This document shows, piece after piece, positions 7,845-15,642 of a stretch of DNA of 32,521 bases. The position numbers were made by a program, and so were the translations under genes. The DNA lies in contig JABIUV010000059.1 in the NCBI GenBank assembly GCA_018700895.1, positions 1 to 32,521 on the forward strand. Direction: 5' to 3'. Below the pieces are notes generated by a model. The model was not told the DNA's origin, ran no database searches, and was given only the letters and a program-made list of their open reading frames with translations. Source of the DNA: Bacteroidota bacterium. Lineage in GTDB: Bacteria; Bacteroidota; Bacteroidia; NS11-12g; UBA9320. How positions within the stretch are numbered: the stretch's first letter is position 1; each line of letters opens with the position of its first letter.

Positions 7845-8951
7845 TTAAAATGGGTTGTCATAAGCCGGGTTGTCCAAAAACTCATCGTCGGTCAAGGTTT
7901 TGAGGAACGCTACTAAAGCAGCTTTGTGCTCCTCGCTCAAGTACACCGAGTCGCGAAGTGCGTGCATATTAGGCTCCTCACTTAGGTCGGCAGTAGCATC
8001 GCTCATATCACTCAGGTAATGCTGCACTACTTCTTCTAACGTATTAAATCGTCCATCGTGCATATAGGGAGCTGTTTTTTCGACATTGCGTAGCGATGGG
8101 GTCTTGAATTTGTAGTTATCTCGAGCATTGCCATTTACCCCGCCGCGTCCTATATCTGTGACATTGGGCAGTCCGTTGGTCATATACTCACGAGTCATAA
8201 ATAAGCTATTGCCGTGACAATGGAAGCAATCTCCGCCTATGTTCTCGGGATTATTGGGGTCACGTTCTTCATTTATTGTAATCGCCTCCTCGTTATAAAT
8301 TACTTGTCCTGTTCGCTCTTGTATGGTAAATTCTTCGAGCTGCAGCTGCACACGGTCAAATTTAGAATTGGCACTAACCACGCTAAGCATAAATTGCTCC
8401 AACGCCTTGCCTATCAGTTCTTTATCTATACTTTCCGTGTCAAATGCCTTGCTAAAAGCGAGGCTGTATCGGGATGAGTTGCTCAGCTTGGCCATCACAT
8501 TGCCTATAGTCTCGTTCATCTCTGTTTGGTCTATGATGGGTTCTATGGCTTGGTGACGGAGTATATCTGACCGGCCATCCCAAAAGAAGCCGTCTAAATG
8601 CCACATTAGGTTAAAAATAGGCATAGAGTTTCGTTGGCCTATGGTCCCGTTTATTCCGGTGCTGCGAGCTAATCCATTGTCAGTGAATGCATTTTTCTGA
8701 TTATGGCACGACGCACAACTCTGTGAGCTATCTGCACTCAGTATGGGGTCGTAAAATAGCATTCGTCCTAGCTGTACGCCTTCTACTGTAAGTGCATTAT
8801 CTACTGGAATATTTACGGGAGGTAATACAGATTTATTAAAATTGAAGGTATACGGTGTCGTGCTGAATGGAGTGTCGGGCACCTCATTCACCACATCACT
8901 ACAGGCAACTGCCAATGTAGCTAATACGATATATACCAACGTTTTTTTCAT
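7845..8951 (-). CDS. di-haem cytochrome c peroxidase/MauG family lipoprotein, MbnH-like
   Basis: This 368-residue lipoprotein has its lipobox ending at Cys17 (LAVACS). It has two c-type haem sites, CASCH (C79, C82, H83) and CFHCH (C242, C245, H246). Between them is FFWDGR, whose W124 corresponds to the inter-haem tryptophan of MauG and bacterial peroxidases, and near the end is APYMHDGR, carrying a distal-ligand candidate (M297 or Y296). Classical family members reduce peroxide, while MauG and MbnH use high-valent haem to oxidise tryptophan in a partner protein. The gene starts 1 bp after the stop of an MbnP-like gene, the diagnostic partner, so MbnH is the better call than a plain peroxidase. 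The substrate would be a Trp in that neighbour. Confidence 0.88.
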   Translation of the reverse strand: MKKTLVYIVLATLAVACSDVVNEVPDTPFSTTPYTFNFNKSVLPPVNIPVDNALTVEGVQLGRMLFYDPILSADSSQSCASCHNQKNAFTDNGLARSTGINGTIGQRNSMPIFNLMWHLDGFFWDGRSDILRHQAIEPIIDQTEMNETIGNVMAKLSNSSRYSLAFSKAFDTESIDKELIGKALEQFMLSVVSANSKFDRVQLQLEEFTIQERTGQVIYNEEAITINEERDPNNPENIGGDCFHCHGNSLFMTREYMTNGLPNVTDIGRGGVNGNARDNYKFKTPSLRNVEKTAPYMHDGRFNTLEEVVQHYLSDMSDATADLSEEPNMHALRDSVYLSEEHKAALVAFLKTLTDDEFLDNPAYDNPF

Positions 8952-8952
8952 C

Positions 8953-9714
8953 TTAATTGACCTCTATTCCTGTGAATACTGAACTCATATTGCCTATCAG
9001 TTTTCGGGTAACTGGGCTTGTTGTGCTATGTGAGCTGGCTCCATCATTTGCGATATTGTAAATGTCAGGATTGCTAAATATCTCATTAAAGTCGTAGGTA
9101 ATAGTAGCTCCATTGGTATCGTCAGAGCTTATGATTTCTGCGTCCAACTCAAAATCAAGTTTGTTTTGAACTCCTGCGAGGTGAAAAACAAAGGACTCGT
9201 CAGTATTGGTCACTTTACCCTCTAAAGCTGTGAAAATATAACCATTGGTCCAGCCCCAATGCAGTGAGTTACTAAAAGGAGCTAAAGGATGACCAGCACC
9301 GTATGCATTGGGGTCACCGTGATTGATAGTAGAATCTAATCCTAGTGAAAATCCGATAGCTTTATACGTCCCATAAGGGATGTCCGTTAGCATAAAAGAA
9401 TTTGCATCTTTATGCCCCTCTATGAGAGCATATTGGTCATCGAGCATAAGTTTGGTTCCATCTTCTTTTACAAGGTAAAAATGCCCAAGAATATAAGCTA
9501 GACGACTTACCTGCACTGTTTCCAAGCTAGGCAGCACTATGTCGCTATAGTATACCAAGTCATTGGCACCTTGCTTATGGTCTATGGTGAGGCTTAGACT
9601 ACTCGTTTGGCCGGTAGTATCTATTGGTTCTGGTAATGGTTGTGTGTCATCAGGATTGCATCCTGCGAATCCGAGTCCAAGTACAACAAAAAGTGTCGCG
9701 AGTGTTTTTTTCAT
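8953..9714 (-). CDS. MbnP-like copper-binding lipoprotein
   Basis: This 253-residue lipoprotein has its lipobox ending at Cys19 (LGFAGC). The start at 9714 is chosen over an upstream one because the signal peptide begins there. The family signature is clear in the middle: NHGDPNAYGAGHPLAP, then LHWGWTNGYIFTALEG, with H132, H142, H152, W153, W155 and E165. In characterised MbnP, one tryptophan is converted by MbnH to kynurenine and the protein then binds copper tightly using His ligands and the modified residue. The gene sits directly before mbnH-like (1 bp) and after the HMA-MauE gene (5 bp). The role is inferred as capture of periplasmic or surface copper. Which Trp is modified cannot be told from sequence alone. 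Confidence 0.88.
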   Translation of the reverse strand: MKKTLATLFVVLGLGFAGCNPDDTQPLPEPIDTTGQTSSLSLTIDHKQGANDLVYYSDIVLPSLETVQVSRLAYILGHFYLVKEDGTKLMLDDQYALIEGHKDANSFMLTDIPYGTYKAIGFSLGLDSTINHGDPNAYGAGHPLAPFSNSLHWGWTNGYIFTALEGKVTNTDESFVFHLAGVQNKLDFELDAEIISSDDTNGATITYDFNEIFSNPDIYNIANDGASSHSTTSPVTRKLIGNMSSVFTGIEVN

Positions 9715-9719
9715 TTTTT

Positions 9720-10433
9720 CTAATTTAAAAGGTACATACAAACAGCCATGGCAAGCATTAGGCTATCTTCTATTATAGTGACATAGCTCATGGGTAAGTT
9801 AAATACCGTACCCAAGCAGGCACATTGTATATCTGCCTTGTGTATGACCGAACGTACGACTCCTATAAGACTTACAAACATAACGATTGCAGTGACTAAA
9901 TGTGTTATCGCGTTGTCAGAATATAAGAGATAGGCAACTCCTAGTGCTAATTCTATAAACGGAAAAACATATCCGTACCACGGAGCTTTGGCAGCTACGA
10001 TATCGTAAGACTGATAAGCTCTCGCAAAAGCGGGAATGTCTAACATTTTGAAGAACGAAAAGACTAGAAAAAATCCAGCCATAAAATTAGCCATCCATGT
10101 TTGCCATAGAAACATACCTGAGTTTGCCTCTATGAGTAGTGTACCGCCTACTAGGTAAGCTACTATAATAAGCAGCGGCTTGTAGCTTCGGGTACTCTTG
10201 GTAGACACCTGAGTGGTGTAAGATGTTGCATTGACATAGTAATTTCCTGAACCTTCTATCAGGTTTTCGATAATATCCAAGTGCGGTAGCGGTGTGCCTT
10301 TGAGTGTAGCAGTGCCTGTAGTTTGGTCTATGGTTACTTGTTTTATGGCGGTGTTGCTGTATAGTGCTTTTTCTATGCGGCTCACGCAGCTCATACAAGT
10401 AATGCCTGATATGTGTATTGTTGTTTCTTTCAT
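9720..10433 (-). CDS. HMA domain fused to MauE/DoxX-like membrane protein
   Basis: This is 237 residues from the ATG at 10433. Residues 1-70 form an HMA domain with the cytoplasmic metal loop GITCMSC (C13, C16). A short linker leads to four hydrophobic helices (about 86-103, 112-131, 155-172, 178-196) resembling the MauE/DoxX redox membrane family, followed by a C204-A-C206 pair in CACLGTVFNLPMSY and a last helix. MauE proteins are needed for disulfide handling during maturation of methylamine dehydrogenase, whose tryptophan cofactor is finished by MauG. Here the neighbour is the MauG relative MbnH, a striking parallel. It may pass reducing equivalents or copper across the inner membrane to mature MbnP. 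The spacing is 5 bp to mbnP and 7 bp from the receptor gene. Confidence 0.85.
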   Translation of the reverse strand: MKETTIHISGITCMSCVSRIEKALYSNTAIKQVTIDQTTGTATLKGTPLPHLDIIENLIEGSGNYYVNATSYTTQVSTKSTRSYKPLLIIVAYLVGGTLLIEANSGMFLWQTWMANFMAGFFLVFSFFKMLDIPAFARAYQSYDIVAAKAPWYGYVFPFIELALGVAYLLYSDNAITHLVTAIVMFVSLIGVVRSVIHKADIQCACLGTVFNLPMSYVTIIEDSLMLAMAVCMYLLN

Positions 10434-10440
10434 CCTATTG

Positions 10441-12714
10441 TTAAATTCTAAGTCTAAATCCACCATAAACCATTCGCCCGAAGATAGGTCCCCAGACTAG
10501 TCCAGCATCAAAATTTTGGTCAAAAGGATTGGCTGCTTCTTGTATCGGGTTCTCCTGTCTAAAGTTTAAGAGATTCTCTCCACCTATATACACTTCAAAT
10601 TTCTTTTTGAAAGTTTTACTTACTTGAGCGTTCCAGTTATAGAAGTTAGGAGAGAACTTATCCGTTATATCATAGAGAAAAACTCCGGAACTATAAGTTG
10701 TATCCTTGGCACCAGCTATCCGCTGTGGTCCGTACCATGTGGCGGTAGTGCTAAACTGCCAATCGGTTCGTGTACGTTGGGTGATATTGATAAACGCTCG
10801 ATGTCTGGATATGAATGGTTTTGCCATTTCATCTTGTGGGCCATTAATATTGGCGTATTTATACTTACTCACTACGTCAAACATACGATAGGCAAGGCGT
10901 ATCTCCGTTCGACGAGCAGGTGTAAGGTCGAGCTGTGTTTGTATACTATTGGCTCGTGTGCCGTTTTCCATATTGTAAAAACGTACTTCACCAGCCGTCT
11001 CACGATCTATGACTACCTCTTGCAAAAATCGGGTGTTGAAATAATCTATCCCAATAGTCGCCGGCATATACGCGAGCCTAAATTCGTGCTCAAAACTGAT
11101 ACCAGAGTTGATGGCTACCTCCTGTTCTAGTCTATAAGCCAAGGTGGGATCTGCCATTTCAAAGTTTAGGGTTCTGCCGCTGGCAAAAATATACTGATGT
11201 TGTGCTAGTGGGTTGCTGGTTCTACGTCCAGTGCCTGCAGATACACGTATGGCGGTTTTATCCTTGTTAAATCGGTACTTGCCGTGCAATCGTGGAGTTA
11301 CGGATAATCCATATATGCTATTATAATCAGCACGTATACCGCCTACCAGACTAAAGGTTTCTTTGGGTTTGTACGTGTATTCAAAAAATACGCCGGGTAC
11401 TGCTTCTTCACGTTCAAATCTAAAGCCATCGTATTGTTCTCTTACGTTGTCATATAGAAACGAGACTCCCGTTTGGTAATGATGAAAACTATTGCCAATG
11501 TAGCTCTCATACAGCAAGTTTACATACACTTGGTCGGTATGAGCTTCGTATGTTTTGCTGTTGGTTTCACCACCATATACGCTAGTCATCTCAGAGTGGT
11601 TAAAATTATATTGTGAACCAAAGCTGCTGAGCTCTCTGTCTTTTCGTGCACGGCCCAGTTTGGCAAATGCATCTATCACACGTGAGTTTATCCCAATTCC
11701 ATAAGCTGATGGGTCATCATTATAAAAAGCAAGTTGCCCAGCCTTTTGCACATTGTCGTGAAAACTAACATTGGCGGTACCTTCCAGTCCACTCTCACTG
11801 TAAAACTGCCAGCGATTCATTATTTTAAAATCTTGGCCCGTGGGCATATCCAAAAAACCATCCTTGTTTCTATCATTTTCCATTCCGCGAGTACCGTATC
11901 GGGCCAGTATTGAAGTGGCTACGTATTTGTTGATGTCTTTTACATACATCAAGTCTGTTTCGAATCTACCGCCGCTACCGGCAAACTGATCTAGCAAAAA
12001 CTTCTCTTTGCCGAAGGGTTTCTTCATTTCTATATTGATTTGACCGGCAATGCTCTCATAACCGTTTACCACGCTTCCGGCACCCTTGGTTATCTGTATG
12101 CCATTTACCCAAGCAGCTGGGATATGACTTAGCCCGTAGTAACTGTTGAGCGTACGTACACTTGGCATATACTCTCTACCTATAAGTGTGTAAAATCCGT
12201 CGAGTCCGAGCATTTTTATTTGCTTCGTACCTGTCACTGCATCGCTAAAACTTACGTCTATCGCCGGAGCATTTTCGAAGCTCTCGGAGAGGTTACAGCA
12301 CGCAGCTTTTTGAAATTCGCGTTCGCCGAGTAGTGTAGTGGTTCGTGGGTCTAGCTTACTTAGTCCGTAGGTGATGCGTTTGGCAATGACGATGGCTGTG
12401 CCAAGCTCATTAGCTTCACGTAGCTCAAATTTAACCTCTTGATCTAAATTGAGGAGTTCTATAGTATCGCTTGTATAGGATGCAAATGATGCGATTAATA
12501 TAGCGGGACCGTGATGGTGCTCTATATTAAAATCGCCGTTAGCATCCGAATATACGCCATTGTTGTTCTCTGCCCAGTGTACGAATGCACCGGCTAGAGG
12601 TTCTGATTTGTTACCGTTTTTAAAGGTGACGGTGCCTTTTATGGTATTATGCTCGTGTTGTGCGTAGGAATGTAGCACTAACACACACAGGGCAAGCCCT
12701 ATTATTTTTCTCAT
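10441..12714 (-). CDS. TonB-dependent outer-membrane receptor, copper-type
   Basis: This 757-residue protein has a signal peptide (residues 1-19), a carboxypeptidase-regulatory-like beta-sandwich (about 22-105, IKGTVTF...GVYSDANGDFNI), a plug with VNGIQITKGAGSV and YESIAGQINIEMKKP, and a C-terminal 22-strand barrel ending in GGFRLRI. Histidine clusters occur near the N-terminus (HEHN, EHHHG). The plug carries adjacent cysteines C139 and C140 in QKAACCNLSESFE, a motif I associate with Bacteroidota receptors found beside HMA and Cys-rich proteins. There is no SusD partner, so the substrate is likely a metal ion or small metal complex. With MbnP/MbnH and HMA genes downstream, copper is the best guess. 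Confidence 0.92.
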   Translation of the reverse strand: MRKIIGLALCVLVLHSYAQHEHNTIKGTVTFKNGNKSEPLAGAFVHWAENNNGVYSDANGDFNIEHHHGPAILIASFASYTSDTIELLNLDQEVKFELREANELGTAIVIAKRITYGLSKLDPRTTTLLGEREFQKAACCNLSESFENAPAIDVSFSDAVTGTKQIKMLGLDGFYTLIGREYMPSVRTLNSYYGLSHIPAAWVNGIQITKGAGSVVNGYESIAGQINIEMKKPFGKEKFLLDQFAGSGGRFETDLMYVKDINKYVATSILARYGTRGMENDRNKDGFLDMPTGQDFKIMNRWQFYSESGLEGTANVSFHDNVQKAGQLAFYNDDPSAYGIGINSRVIDAFAKLGRARKDRELSSFGSQYNFNHSEMTSVYGGETNSKTYEAHTDQVYVNLLYESYIGNSFHHYQTGVSFLYDNVREQYDGFRFEREEAVPGVFFEYTYKPKETFSLVGGIRADYNSIYGLSVTPRLHGKYRFNKDKTAIRVSAGTGRRTSNPLAQHQYIFASGRTLNFEMADPTLAYRLEQEVAINSGISFEHEFRLAYMPATIGIDYFNTRFLQEVVIDRETAGEVRFYNMENGTRANSIQTQLDLTPARRTEIRLAYRMFDVVSKYKYANINGPQDEMAKPFISRHRAFINITQRTRTDWQFSTTATWYGPQRIAGAKDTTYSSGVFLYDITDKFSPNFYNWNAQVSKTFKKKFEVYIGGENLLNFRQENPIQEAANPFDQNFDAGLVWGPIFGRMVYGGFRLRI

Positions 12715-12792
12715 GTGATTGTTCGGTGATTTTTGAATGAATGTTATAAAATGACTTCGTGGGCATCGTACGATGCTCCAATATCATTTAGT

Positions 12793-13170
12793 CTAACACA
12801 AAAACACCTGAAGCATAGAGCAGGAGGGAGGTTTGTTGCAACGAGGAGTTATGTCGTATGCGTTTTTATTATGATTCGTATTGGGATTATTCCCAATGGT
12901 AATGAAAGCCAATGGAGTATAAGGTGAAGATAATTTTGGCGTGTTTTCTGATGGCGAGGCATCCAAGAGTTTTTGTGGCACAATAAGTTCAATGCTCGTA
13001 TTGCACGATTTGCCTTGAGCCATTACACAGCAATTGGTGGTTTCTGGTTGGGGCGAATGAACAACGCTTACCGTGTCTAAATTGCCACAGCAAAAAGTAA
13101 GATCAAGATGAACGCCCACGCTCGGCATCAGGAACAACAAGGTCAATATGTAAGCTTGTAGCTTCTTCAC
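12793..13170 (-). CDS. small exported Cys-rich protein, HYC_CC_PP-like
   Basis: This is 125 residues if translation begins at the GTG at 13170 (VKKLQAYIL); a TTG at 13179 is possible but overlaps the -7 box. It has an N-terminal hydrophobic segment (ILTLLFLMPSVGV) followed by cysteine pairs FCCGN and NCCVM, single Cys in KSCNTS, and three more near the C-terminus. The pattern matches a small Bacteroidota family, named in databases after HYC, CC and PP motifs, that is often encoded just before a TonB receptor of the copper type. Here the HYC triplet is replaced by FCC. It probably binds metal in the envelope. It leads the operon, with 78 bp to the receptor gene. Confidence 0.65.
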   Translation of the reverse strand: MKKLQAYILTLLFLMPSVGVHLDLTFCCGNLDTVSVVHSPQPETTNCCVMAQGKSCNTSIELIVPQKLLDASPSENTPKLSSPYTPLAFITIGNNPNTNHNKNAYDITPRCNKPPSCSMLQVFLC

Positions 13171-13176
13171 TTGATA

Positions 13177-13202
13177 CAAAGGTAGTCATATTTCAAAATA
13201 TG
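13177..13202 (-). promoter_or_regulatory. promoter and palindromic operator candidate of the copper-type operon
   Basis: On the minus strand TACCTTTG (13177-13184) is a perfect TAnnTTTG -7 box ending 6 nt before the GTG start. Directly upstream is CATATTT-ca-AAATATG (13187-13202), a 7-bp perfect inverted repeat placed where a repressor or activator dimer would touch the polymerase. The regulator is not encoded in this window. Confidence 0.5.
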
Positions 13203-13232
13203 AAAACGGAGGTTGAAGTGAGCTAAAAATAG

Positions 13233-13266
13233 AAGGGCCCGTGTTTGGTAAAACACGGGCCCTTTT
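13233..13266 (-). terminator. strong intrinsic terminator after the DUF3078 gene
   Basis: A 14-bp perfect stem AAGGGCCCGTGTTT / AAACACGGGCCCTT has a GGTA loop and T-rich tails on both sides. It lies 28 bp past the stop of the DUF3078 gene and just before the copper operon promoter, so it insulates the two units. Confidence 0.9.
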
Positions 13267-13293
13267 AATTCGTTTAACTTTAAGTTAAATGGT

Positions 13294-14334
13294 TTAGAAT
13301 TTGTAAGAGAATCCTACTCCTAATAACCTTTTGAACTGAGTAAGTGCCACTGAGTGAATGGCATTTCCTGCTTCATCAAATTGTTGGAACTTAATGTCAT
13401 CATCGTGTATTACATTGGTGTATAGACTCATTCCGATATAATCAGTGAGTTTCATGTTTAACATTGTTTCCCAGTTCACATCTATGTTCTTTCTGTTGTC
13501 TTTATTCACATCCGTGTAGTTGTTGAATAAGTTTAAGGTAGATGTAAGGTTGATACGCTCGGTAAGGTCTTTCTTGAAACGTGCATTCAAAGAAGCTCCA
13601 AACTCAGGGCGGAAACTGTTGCTATAAAATGGTTGGTTATTCTCATCTAAAATTACTGGGATGTAAATATTTTGCTGAGCAATATCGTCGTCAGCTACTA
13701 TGGTGAATTTACCTGTTGCCGGAGATAAGTACACTGAGAAGTAGTCTGTAAAATTGTAATCCATACCCAACGATGCTAAAATAGTTGCTGGAGCGAAGAT
13801 GTCAGAAATAGCATTTCGATTTTCGTCAGGAATAGTATCATTGGAAAAATCAAAACCTGGAGCAAACTGTGTTCTTAAGTTGACAATAGCAGCATAGTTC
13901 AGTTTGTTACTTGCTTGGTATCCTACCTTAGAGAAAAGGTCAATCTTATCTTCATTTTTACGTATGCCTTGTCCAGCATTTTGTATCAAACCGTAAGCTA
14001 AGTCTAGGTTGTTTACCCAAGCTACTTTGTCTTTTTTGTAGTTTCTGTAAATGTTACCTAGTGCTGTGATAGAGTTTGACTCTACGCCACCCGCTGCCCA
14101 ATTAGTAAGGCCGAGAGAGTTGAAGTTAAGAGCAGCAAAACCACCTTTGGCCCAGTGTACTTCTGGAGTTAGTTTTTCTATTTCAGCTTTTAGTGCATCT
14201 ATTTTGGCTTGAGTAGCTGCCAAAATTGCTTCTTCTGTGCTTAGTTCAGACTTCTTAGTTTCTAAGGAATTGTTTTGTGCGTTCGCAGTAAATACTAATG
14301 CAACAATACAAAGGAGTAAAACGTATTTTTTCAT
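13294..14334 (-). CDS. DUF3078 outer-membrane protein
   Basis: This 346-residue protein has a signal peptide (LLLCIVALVFTANAQ), a short coiled coil at about residues 25-56 (heptads in LSTEEAILAATQAKIDALKA), and then the DUF3078 barrel. The barrel contains the characteristic HWAKGGFAALNFNSLGLTNW and AAGGVESNSITALGNIY segments. It ends in LLGVGFSYKF, an aromatic outer-membrane C-terminus. The family is restricted to Bacteroidota and has no established function; the coiled coil may trimerise the protein or touch peptidoglycan. It is followed by a strong terminator and preceded by 84 bp without a gene, so it is monocistronic. Confidence 0.88.
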   Translation of the reverse strand: MKKYVLLLCIVALVFTANAQNNSLETKKSELSTEEAILAATQAKIDALKAEIEKLTPEVHWAKGGFAALNFNSLGLTNWAAGGVESNSITALGNIYRNYKKDKVAWVNNLDLAYGLIQNAGQGIRKNEDKIDLFSKVGYQASNKLNYAAIVNLRTQFAPGFDFSNDTIPDENRNAISDIFAPATILASLGMDYNFTDYFSVYLSPATGKFTIVADDDIAQQNIYIPVILDENNQPFYSNSFRPEFGASLNARFKKDLTERINLTSTLNLFNNYTDVNKDNRKNIDVNWETMLNMKLTDYIGMSLYTNVIHDDDIKFQQFDEAGNAIHSVALTQFKRLLGVGFSYKF

Positions 14335-14418
14335 TATGTATTTAATTGATCTTTTTAATTTAATTCATCTTAAGAGACGTATGTAGGCTTATTAAGTCAC
14401 TAGTATATAGTGCTTAAC

Positions 14419-14913
14419 CTACTGAAAAGTTATGAGTAGTTGGTTTTTTTCTACTTTTTCACCTGCTTTTACCACTATTGATTCTATAATGCCGTCTTGT
14501 GGAGACTTAATAGCATTCTCCATTTTCATAGCTTCGAGTACGAGTAGTTCGTCGCCCTCTTTCACCTCTTGTGATGCTTCTACAAGTGTGCTGAGGACTA
14601 GTCCTGGCATTGGAGCTTTGAGGTCTTTTAATTTTTTCTTGCCACTTTCCATTCCCATACTCTTGAGTAGGTTGGATAGTTTGTTTTGCAAGTGAGTGTT
14701 CACCGTTCGCCCATTCATACGAATACTAAGATTGCCGCTAGACGTATCTTTGTCTTGGACAGATATGGTATAGGATTTACCATCTAGGGTCATATGATAA
14801 TCGCCGTTGGGCAGAGATATAATGTCGTAATTGAAGGGTTTATCATCAAGTAATAATTCCGCGTCGTTTTTAGTTACGTTAAAATTGCTACCGTTTGCTT
14901 CTATTCTGGCCAT
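14419..14913 (-). CDS. biotin carboxyl carrier protein (acyl-CoA carboxylase type)
   Basis: This is a 164-residue protein. The C-terminal 70 residues form a biotinyl domain (PMPGLVLSTLVEASQEVKEG...) with the biotinylation motif EAMKM, in which K130 is the acceptor. The N-terminal part (DKPFNYDIISLPNGDYHMTL, YTISVQD) is the small beta domain found in the carrier subunits of propionyl-CoA or methylcrotonyl-CoA carboxylases and in oxaloacetate decarboxylase gamma-like fusions of Bacteroidota. It differs from AccB, which lacks this domain. No carboxylase or carboxyltransferase subunit is adjacent. It begins 9 nt after a TAATTTCG box, suggesting its own promoter. Confidence 0.92.
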   Translation of the reverse strand: MARIEANGSNFNVTKNDAELLLDDKPFNYDIISLPNGDYHMTLDGKSYTISVQDKDTSSGNLSIRMNGRTVNTHLQNKLSNLLKSMGMESGKKKLKDLKAPMPGLVLSTLVEASQEVKEGDELLVLEAMKMENAIKSPQDGIIESIVVKAGEKVEKNQLLITFQ

Positions 14914-14922
14914 AAGGAGCTG

Positions 14923-14930
14923 CGAAATTA
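14923..14930 (-). promoter_or_regulatory. candidate -7 box of the biotin carrier gene
   Basis: The minus strand reads TAATTTCG, one change from TAnnTTTG, ending 9 nt before the ATG at 14913. It lies between the nitroreductase stop (14952) and this gene. Confidence 0.35.
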
Positions 14931-14951
14931 GTAATACTTACCGAAGATGTT

Positions 14952-15623
14952 TCATCCAACTTCAATTACAACTTCACCTAAACTCTTACGTTCTATGTCC
15001 GGTACAACTGCATCATCCGCAGCATAGCCAATGGGTATGAGCAGAAAAGCCTTTTCGTTGGGGGGCCTATCAAGCAAATCGGCTAAAAAATTCATAGGAC
15101 TAGGAGTATGTGTAAGACTGACTAAACCCAGTTGATGTATCGCACTAAGTAAGAAGCCGCAGGCTATACCTACACTTTCATTCACGTAATAATTCTTGGC
15201 TTTTTCACCTGACTCTAATTGGTCGTATGACTTTTTGAAAACCACTACAATATAAGGGGCAGTAGTAATAAAATCTTTTTGCCAATCGGTTCCAAACTGC
15301 TTGAGGTCTTCTATCCAATCATCACTCATACGCCCATTATAATTGATGTATTCCTCCTTTTCGGCGGCTTCTCTTATCTTACTTTTAAATTCTTGAGAGC
15401 TAATTACGGCGAAAGTCCAAGGTTGCTTATGAGCTCCGCTGGGAGCCGATGCTGCAATACGTATGAGGTTATGGATTACTTCCTGAGGTACGGGCCTATC
15501 TGAGAATTTACGGATACTACGTCTCCCTTGCATTGTCGCATTCAGTCGTTCGCTTTGTGCTATCAGATCGGCATCGTGGGCATAGGTAATAGGATGGGTG
15601 TATGGTATGAATTCCTCGGGCAT
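14952..15623 (-). CDS. iodotyrosine deiodinase-like FMN nitroreductase
   Basis: This is 223 residues from the ATG at 15623; the longer open frame to 15794 would overlap the neighbouring gene and lacks family similarity. It has the nitroreductase fold with the FMN-binding GRRSIRKFSDRPVP, AASAPSGAHKQPW and LLIPIGYAADDAVVPD segments. It matches the iodotyrosine deiodinase subfamily closely. The residues that clamp the halotyrosine zwitterion in human IYD (E157, Y161, K182) align, with identical spacing, to E91, Y95 and K116 here (EYINYNGRM...TDWQK). The predicted activity is flavin-dependent reductive dehalogenation of halogenated tyrosine, using a reductant I cannot identify. Bacterial homologues of this subfamily have been shown to be active deiodinases. 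Confidence 0.9.
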   Translation of the reverse strand: MPEEFIPYTHPITYAHDADLIAQSERLNATMQGRRSIRKFSDRPVPQEVIHNLIRIAASAPSGAHKQPWTFAVISSQEFKSKIREAAEKEEYINYNGRMSDDWIEDLKQFGTDWQKDFITTAPYIVVVFKKSYDQLESGEKAKNYYVNESVGIACGFLLSAIHQLGLVSLTHTPSPMNFLADLLDRPPNEKAFLLIPIGYAADDAVVPDIERKSLGEVVIEVG

Positions 15624-15642
15624 TGGTGCAAAATTATACCTT

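Noticed and set aside
10624-11130. 168-codon plus-strand frame inside the TonB receptor gene
   Set aside because: Antisense shadow of the receptor barrel; composition is unlike the real genes here.
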